DNA of 10,298 nucleotides from Candidatus Acidiferrum typicum. GTDB taxonomy: Bacteria; Acidobacteriota; Terriglobia; Acidiferrales; UBA7541. How positions within the stretch are numbered: the first letter of the stretch is position 1; every line of letters starts with the position of its first letter. Under the pieces are notes generated by a model. That model searched no databases, had not been told where the DNA came from, and was given only the letters and a program-made list of their open reading frames with translations. The position numbers and the translations under genes are program-made. Shown one piece after another: positions 6,000 through 10,298 of the stretch. The stretch is taken from positions 1 through 10,298 of the forward strand of contig DLMH01000120.1 in assembly GCA_002478115.1 (NCBI GenBank). The letters are read 5' to 3'.

Positions 6000-7877
6000 T
6001 TGAAAATCATGAGAACTCTATTACGTAAGACTGTTGCGGTTCCCCCCTGCCTTCCCATGCTTGTTTTGAGTCTCGGTGTTAGTCAGGGTGCGCGCTGTTA
6101 CGCACAGACTCAGACCCAACCGAACGATCAGCCGAAAGTGGCTGCCCTGCACGAACCGTTGCCCAGTGACACAAGTACCACGAACAGCACGGCACCTGCG
6201 AACGCCCGATCCGCAGCCGCGCCCGACCCGGAAATATCTCCGGCGGTCGCGAAACAGTTCGCGGCCATGCAGGCGGAGATCGAGCAACTCAAAGCGGAAC
6301 TGAAAGGCCGTAGCGCGACTGAACGAGCGTCGCCATCTCCCGGAGGATCGGCGACATCTGCCCCGGCCGCAGTACCGGCAAAACCTGAGCCGGCCCCGAC
6401 CACAACAAGCGCGGGTCCGGCTGTATCGGCTGCGCAAGCGCCGAGCGAATCCCCGGCCGCCAAGCCTGCAAAACAACCGCCGAGCGAGCCTTTTGCCTTT
6501 GCCGACTGGAGCTGGATGAACGGCAGCCCCCACAACAAAGAAGCGGTGTGGGATTCGAAGTTCTTCACTCCGGAAATCAGATTGGACACTGATTACGTTA
6601 GCAGTTTCAACCATCCCAAGGACGACTCGCTGGGCGGATCGACTGAGATCTTCCGCTCGAACGAAGTCCAAATTGAGCAAATCAGCTTCGGCGGCGACTT
6701 CCACTGGCAGAACGTTCGCGGCCGGATCTTGACTCTGGGAGGAATGTTTGGGGTCACAACACCGCGGAACGACGCCAGCGTCGGCCGCGGCCAATGGGAC
6801 CTGCGTGGCGCGTACAAGTACTTTGGCGAGGCCTACGGCGGGTACCACTTCAACGTGAATCACGGGCTCAACGTCGACGCTGGAATCTTCGTTTCCTACA
6901 TCGGCCTCTTCAGCTACTGGAACTTCGATAACTGGGCTTATCAGCCTTCGTACGTATCGTCCAACACACCGTGGTTTTTCAATGGCGTGCGCATCCAGTG
7001 GTTCCCGACCGACAAGTTGAAGATTGAGCCTTGGATCATCAATGGATGGCAATCCTATGCCAGGTACGGCAACGTGCCCGGTCTGGGAGGACAGATTCTG
7101 TACCGTCCGAATTCGAAGCTTTCGTTCGTCTTCAACAACTACGGCATGGGCGAAGATACGCTGGGCCTTAACGGAGCCCGCTCACGTTTACACACCGACA
7201 ACAGCGTCGAGCTCAAATACTACGACCATCCGGAGAAGACCCTCGACAAGATGGCGTTCTCCCTCACAGGCGATCTGGGATGCGAATACGGTGGAGGAGT
7301 AAGTTGCCTTGGAAATAAGAAGTCGGCGGGCCAGATCACTGCGTACAAGCAAGTCTTCGCGGGGTGGATGTTGTACGACCGCACTTGGTTCAAAAAGGAC
7401 AAATACGCAATAACGCTAGGAGGTGGTGTGCTGGACAATCCGGGCCGCTATCTGACGCTGCTCCAACCCATCAATGGAGCGGACGCGGTCTCCGGATCGC
7501 CCTACTTCCCAACGTTTCCCGGGTCACTGTACAAAGCCTGGGACACTACCGCCAGCTTCTATTACATGCCCAAACAGTACATTAGTTTCGTCTGGGAGTA
7601 CGGCTACCGCCACGCGAACCAGCCGTATTTCACTGGTCGAGGTGGAATTACTCCTCCGAACGGCAACAATGGTTCTCCTGCGGACTATGTCTGCATGGAC
7701 GGAAGTTCGACCGGGTTTGGGTGGGCGCCAAACGCCTCCAACCCCACCGACCCAAACGGCGCCAACCTCGGCCTCGCGCAATCGACCTGCAATGCGAATT
7801 CGCACGGCGGTCTTTGGACTCCGGACCTTCGAAAGGATGAGCCCAGCATCAGAATGGCGATCATGGTCAAGTTCTAG
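6000..7877 (+). CDS. Outer-membrane beta-barrel porin (OmpL-like, bbp2-type)
   Basis: The product is probably an outer-membrane channel. I place the start at TTG 6000, where AAAGGA lies 7 bases upstream, giving 625 residues; ATG 6009 is possible. The in-frame ATG at 5838 falls inside the operator and is rejected. Residues 1-35 form a signal peptide (basic MKIMRTLLRK, hydrophobic core, cleavage near CYA-Q). A short coiled coil follows (about 81-103, EIEQLKAELKG), then a Pro/Ala/Ser linker to about residue 163. From about 170 the chain alternates aromatic, Gly and polar residues as in amphipathic strands, and it ends in the Phe typical of barrel proteins. Two cysteine pairs (428/436 and 565/597) lie in likely loops and could form disulphides. 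The substrate cannot be read from sequence; K+ or general solutes are possible given the shared operator type. Confidence 0.85.
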   Translation: MKIMRTLLRKTVAVPPCLPMLVLSLGVSQGARCYAQTQTQPNDQPKVAALHEPLPSDTSTTNSTAPANARSAAAPDPEISPAVAKQFAAMQAEIEQLKAELKGRSATERASPSPGGSATSAPAAVPAKPEPAPTTTSAGPAVSAAQAPSESPAAKPAKQPPSEPFAFADWSWMNGSPHNKEAVWDSKFFTPEIRLDTDYVSSFNHPKDDSLGGSTEIFRSNEVQIEQISFGGDFHWQNVRGRILTLGGMFGVTTPRNDASVGRGQWDLRGAYKYFGEAYGGYHFNVNHGLNVDAGIFVSYIGLFSYWNFDNWAYQPSYVSSNTPWFFNGVRIQWFPTDKLKIEPWIINGWQSYARYGNVPGLGGQILYRPNSKLSFVFNNYGMGEDTLGLNGARSRLHTDNSVELKYYDHPEKTLDKMAFSLTGDLGCEYGGGVSCLGNKKSAGQITAYKQVFAGWMLYDRTWFKKDKYAITLGGGVLDNPGRYLTLLQPINGADAVSGSPYFPTFPGSLYKAWDTTASFYYMPKQYISFVWEYGYRHANQPYFTGRGGITPPNGNNGSPADYVCMDGSSTGFGWAPNASNPTDPNGANLGLAQSTCNANSHGGLWTPDLRKDEPSIRMAIMVKF

Positions 7878-7912
7878 CGTCGAATTCAGGATTCCTCAAG
7901 CGGAAGCCTGCT

Positions 7913-7926
7913 GCTCGTGGTCGAGC
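7913..7926 (+). other. Small stem-loop between the porin and EF-hand genes
   Basis: GCTCG and CGAGC pair across a TGGT loop, 35 bases after the porin stop and 22 before the next ATG. Only a short GATTTC follows, so it would be a poor terminator and does not exclude read-through from the porin into the EF-hand gene. Confidence 0.25.
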
Positions 7927-7948
7927 GATTTCAAATGGGGGCGGAACC

Positions 7949-8296
7949 ATGTTTAGACTCTGGCCGATTCTTCTCGCCATCGTCGCAACAGTATTCTTAG
8001 CCGAAGCTATGGTAGTGAACGCCGCAGAAGCCCAGGGTGGGAAATCGACGGTAGTTACTCCAACACCGGCGGCTGAAAAAACTGAGAAAGAAAGGAAGCT
8101 TGCCGTCGCAACCGATGCGGCTAAGCAACTGTTGCTCGTGATGGACACGGACAAGAGCGGCAAGGTCTCCAAGGAAGAATGGATGAAGTTTATGGATGCA
8201 GAGTTCGACAGGCTGGACGCGGACCATAAGGGACAGCTGGACGTTAAAGAATTAACGCAGTCACGGGTGCGAGTGCGTCCATTTGTCGGCAAGTGA
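7949..8296 (+). CDS. Exported EF-hand calcium-binding protein
   Basis: The 115-residue product begins with a signal peptide (hydrophobic core about 4-20, likely cleavage near AAEA at 25-28), followed by a Thr/Pro/Ala linker. Two EF-hand loops follow: DTDKSGKVSKEE (66-77), with acidic or polar ligands at positions 1, 3, 5 and 9 and Glu at 12, and DADHKGQLDVKE (90-101). The second loop has Lys at position 5, where an oxygen ligand is usual, so its Ca2+ affinity may be reduced. The helices flanking the loops are short but present. The mature protein should be periplasmic or surface-associated. A GGGGGCGG stretch precedes the ATG. It lies 71 bases after the porin with no strong terminator, so the two may share a transcript. 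A Ca2+-responsive or structural role is likely; its partner is unknown. Confidence 0.85.
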   Translation: MFRLWPILLAIVATVFLAEAMVVNAAEAQGGKSTVVTPTPAAEKTEKERKLAVATDAAKQLLLVMDTDKSGKVSKEEWMKFMDAEFDRLDADHKGQLDVKELTQSRVRVRPFVGK

Positions 8297-8333
8297 CCTC
8301 AAAGCATCCCGCGACTTGCGCGATAAGAGTAGT

Positions 8334-8383
8334 GCGGATACGCCGAGCGAGTGCTTCGGTTGCGCGCCCAGTCGGCGTACCGC
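8334..8383. repeat. Long inverted repeat with internal UUCG loop before the efflux operon
   Basis: GCGG-a-TACGCCGA (8334-8346) pairs with TCGGCGTA-CCGC (8372-8383), giving 12 base pairs with a single bulged A. The 25-base loop contains C-TTCG-G (8354-8359), the stable UUCG tetraloop signature, flanked by G+C-rich bases that can pair further. No T-run follows on either strand. It occupies the gap between the EF-hand gene and the RND adaptor, so it may end or protect the upstream transcript. A REP-like element is also possible. Confidence 0.55.
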
Positions 8384-8455
8384 CCATGGACATCGTGCAT
8401 CGGCAGATTGGGTGTGCTGAAGTTTCGCAGCTGTCGATGCTAGCGCTGAGGCGGA

Positions 8456-9619
8456 TTGAACCGTAATACCGTAATGAAGAGAAGAAGAGCGTTGGGAATA
8501 TTTCTTTGTGTGCTCGGCCTGTCGGCGCTACTGGGGCTGGTGGGCTGTAGCGCGCATGCAGACCCGGCAGCGGAGGCGCCGCCGCCCGCAAACATCGTGC
8601 CTGGAGCGGACCCCAGCCTGTTCACGGTGGATCATCCCGAGCAATTCCCGCTCGCGGCCGCCGTTGAGCGTCCCTCGACCTCCGAGTTGGTGGTCACGGG
8701 GACAGTCACGCCTGACGTGGCTCGCAATGTCCCGGTGGTCTCGCTCGCCTCTGGGCGTGTCGTGGCGATTCACGCGCGACTCGGCGATACCGTGCAAAAA
8801 GGCCAGTTGTTGCTGACCATTCGTAGCGACGATGTGGCCGGCGGGTTCGATGCCTATCGCAAGGCCGTCGCTGATGAGCTTCTTGCACGAAAGCAGTTAA
8901 ATCGAGCCGTGGACCTGTACGCCCACGGCGGCATCGCTCAGCAAGATCTGGAGGTCGCGCAAGACACCGCAGATGATGCCAAAGTCACCCTTGAGACCGC
9001 GACCGAACATCTTCGTCTTCTGGGCAACGATCCCGACAAGCCCATGGGCATGGTGGACATCGTTGCGCCCACCACGGGCGTGATCACCGATCAGGAAGTG
9101 ACAAACGCGGCGACCGTGCAGGCCTACTCATCGCCCAGCCCGTTTACGATTTCGGATATCTCGTCGGTCTGGATTGTCTGCGACGTGTATGAGAATGACC
9201 TACCTACTGTCCGGCTCGGAGATACGGCGGAGATCACCCTGAACGCGTATCCCGGCCGACCGTTCAAGGGGAACGTCAGCAACATTGGCGCCGTCCTCGA
9301 TCCCAGTATTCGCACGACCAAGGTGCGCATCGAAGTGCAGAATCCCGGAATGATGCGGCTGGGCATGTTCGCGAGGGCGACATTCCGCGGTCAAGCCACG
9401 GAGATGCACACCATTGTCCCGGCATCCGCCGTGCTGCGTATGCACGATCGGGACTTTGTTTTCGTTCCCTCGCCCGACAAAAAGTTTCGCCGTGTGGAAG
9501 TCGTCAGCGGAGACGTGCTGACCGAGAACACGAATTTGCAGGAAATCAAGTCAGGGCTCAAGCCAGGGCAGCAAGTGGTTACGAACGCGCTGGTTTTGGA
9601 CCACGTGCTCGCTCAATAG
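8456..9619 (+). CDS. RND efflux periplasmic adaptor, CzcB/CusB-like lipoprotein
   Basis: This membrane-fusion protein would link an inner-membrane RND pump to an outer-membrane channel. The frame from TTG 8456 gives 387 residues. An in-frame ATG at 8474 would give 381; the TTG has GAGGCGG just upstream while the ATG has no ribosome-binding site, so the start is unsettled. A lipobox LVGC ends at Cys31, predicting a lipid-anchored protein facing the periplasm. Domains follow family order: barrel-sandwich half with LASGRVVAIHARLGDTVQKG (97-116), alpha-hairpin (about 133-190), second lipoyl half (DIVAPTTGVI, 201-210), beta-barrel with VWIVCDVYENDL (238-249) and the LDPSIRTTKVRIEV motif (281-294), and a C-terminal membrane-proximal domain. 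The VYENDL and TRT/RTTKVR-type motifs resemble heavy-metal-efflux adaptors, but the His/Met metal-binding domain of some CusB proteins is absent. Confidence 0.9.
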   Translation: MNRNTVMKRRRALGIFLCVLGLSALLGLVGCSAHADPAAEAPPPANIVPGADPSLFTVDHPEQFPLAAAVERPSTSELVVTGTVTPDVARNVPVVSLASGRVVAIHARLGDTVQKGQLLLTIRSDDVAGGFDAYRKAVADELLARKQLNRAVDLYAHGGIAQQDLEVAQDTADDAKVTLETATEHLRLLGNDPDKPMGMVDIVAPTTGVITDQEVTNAATVQAYSSPSPFTISDISSVWIVCDVYENDLPTVRLGDTAEITLNAYPGRPFKGNVSNIGAVLDPSIRTTKVRIEVQNPGMMRLGMFARATFRGQATEMHTIVPASAVLRMHDRDFVFVPSPDKKFRRVEVVSGDVLTENTNLQEIKSGLKPGQQVVTNALVLDHVLAQ

Positions 9620-9732
9620 CGGATGGCGACAACATATCCGGCCTCGCGAGTACGGCTCATGGCGGACATTCCAGATCAGCGGCCGTCTGGGGCGGTTGAG
9701 CATGGGCATCGGCAAAGAAGACAGGACAAGGA

Positions 9733-10298
9733 ATGATTCGGGCCCTCGTAGATTTTGCGCTGAACAACAAATTTGTGGTGCTGGCCATTGCCGTCCTGCT
9801 GGCCGGTTGGGGGGCCATCTCGTTCCACAACCTGCCAGTCGAAGCCTATCCCGATATCGCCGACAACTACGTGACGGTCATTACGCAATGGCCGGGCCGC
9901 TCCGCGGAGGAGGTGGAACAGCAAGTCACGATCCCCATCGAGATTCAAATGTCCGGCATGCCGCACATGACCTTTCTGCGTTCCGAATCGATTTTCGGCC
10001 TGTCATTCGTGATCATGATTTTCGACGACAGCTCCGTCAACGACTGGAACCGCCAGAAGGTGCTGGAAAGGCTTACCCAGGTCAATCTCCCTCCCGGACA
10101 AAACCTTCAACCGCAAATCGGCACGGACTGGAGCACCACCGGCCAAATCTATTGGTACACGCTGAGAAGTACGAATCCCCGTTATGACCTGATGGAACTC
10201 AGGTCGATCGAAGACTGGGTTCTGCTCAAGCAATTCAAGTCCGTTCCGAATGTCGTGGACGTTTCCGATTTTGGAGGCACGGTACGCGAGTACCAGGT
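9733..10298 (+). CDS. RND efflux permease, CzcA/CusA-like (partial, 3' end off window)
   Basis: This is the proton-driven inner-membrane pump partner of the adaptor. Only the first 188 residues are in the window; full members exceed 1000. The N-terminus MIRALVDFALNNKFVVLAIA leads into the first membrane helix (about 13-31). The conserved VEAYPDIAD, PGRSAEEVEQQVTIPIE and FGLSFVIMIFDD segments follow, forming the start of the porter domain. The WNRQKVLERL stretch resembles the WARSRVLEYL of CusA-type proteins, which favours the heavy-metal subgroup over drug exporters. The proton-relay and substrate residues lie beyond the window, so the substrate cannot be decided. AGGA sits 6 bases before the ATG, which lies 113 bases after the adaptor stop. 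That gap contains no gene and no evident terminator, so the two are probably one operon. Confidence 0.92.
   Translation, partial: MIRALVDFALNNKFVVLAIAVLLAGWGAISFHNLPVEAYPDIADNYVTVITQWPGRSAEEVEQQVTIPIEIQMSGMPHMTFLRSESIFGLSFVIMIFDDSSVNDWNRQKVLERLTQVNLPPGQNLQPQIGTDWSTTGQIYWYTLRSTNPRYDLMELRSIEDWVLLKQFKSVPNVVDVSDFGGTVREYQ

Noticed and set aside
6021..7052. 343-residue minus-strand frame opposite the porin
   Set aside because: Arg-rich composition typical of an antisense shadow; the plus frame has a signal peptide and barrel pattern.

Overview
The window looks like part of a GC-rich Gram-negative chromosome, most plausibly an acidobacterium. The basis is a KdpFABC operon with extra small membrane ORFs, an OmpL-like (bbp2-type) porin with an N-terminal coiled coil, and a heavy-metal-type RND efflux pair. 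The phylum is inferred from gene style and not proved.

Minus-strand half (1-5290). Read in transcription order, right to left, there is a probable 83-residue cytoplasmic protein (5039-5290) and a 105-residue single-span membrane protein (4555-4872). These are followed by an unannotated-style 28-residue membrane peptide (4434-4520), kdpF (4337-4426), kdpA (2526-4337), kdpB (471-2507) and the first 154 codons of kdpC (1-462, running off the window). From 4872 downward the genes are packed with gaps of 34, 7, -1, 18 and 8 bases, as expected for one operon encoding the high-affinity K+ uptake P-type ATPase.

Divergent control region (about 4873-5999). This is the most interesting part. Four separate clusters of a hexamer close to TTTATG, repeated at exact 11-base spacing, lie in it. 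Two (4931-4974 and 5359-5402) read toward the kdp side. Two (5622-5643 and 5833-5876) read toward the porin side. The arrangement matches what OmpR/PhoB-class response regulators bind, and in particular the TTTATA-N5-TTTACA repeat I recall for E. coli KdpE. I infer that one response regulator, most simply KdpE, controls K+ uptake and an outer-membrane porin from this region, so the window may show an extended K+ regulon.

Plus-strand half (6000-10298). A 625-residue outer-membrane beta-barrel protein is followed by a small exported EF-hand protein (7949-8296). A strong inverted repeat with a UUCG loop follows (8334-8383), then a lipoprotein RND periplasmic adaptor (8456-9619) and the start of a CzcA/CusA-like RND permease (9733 to the window end). 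The pump operon looks like a separate transcription unit. No tRNA, rRNA, CRISPR array or insertion sequence was recognised.
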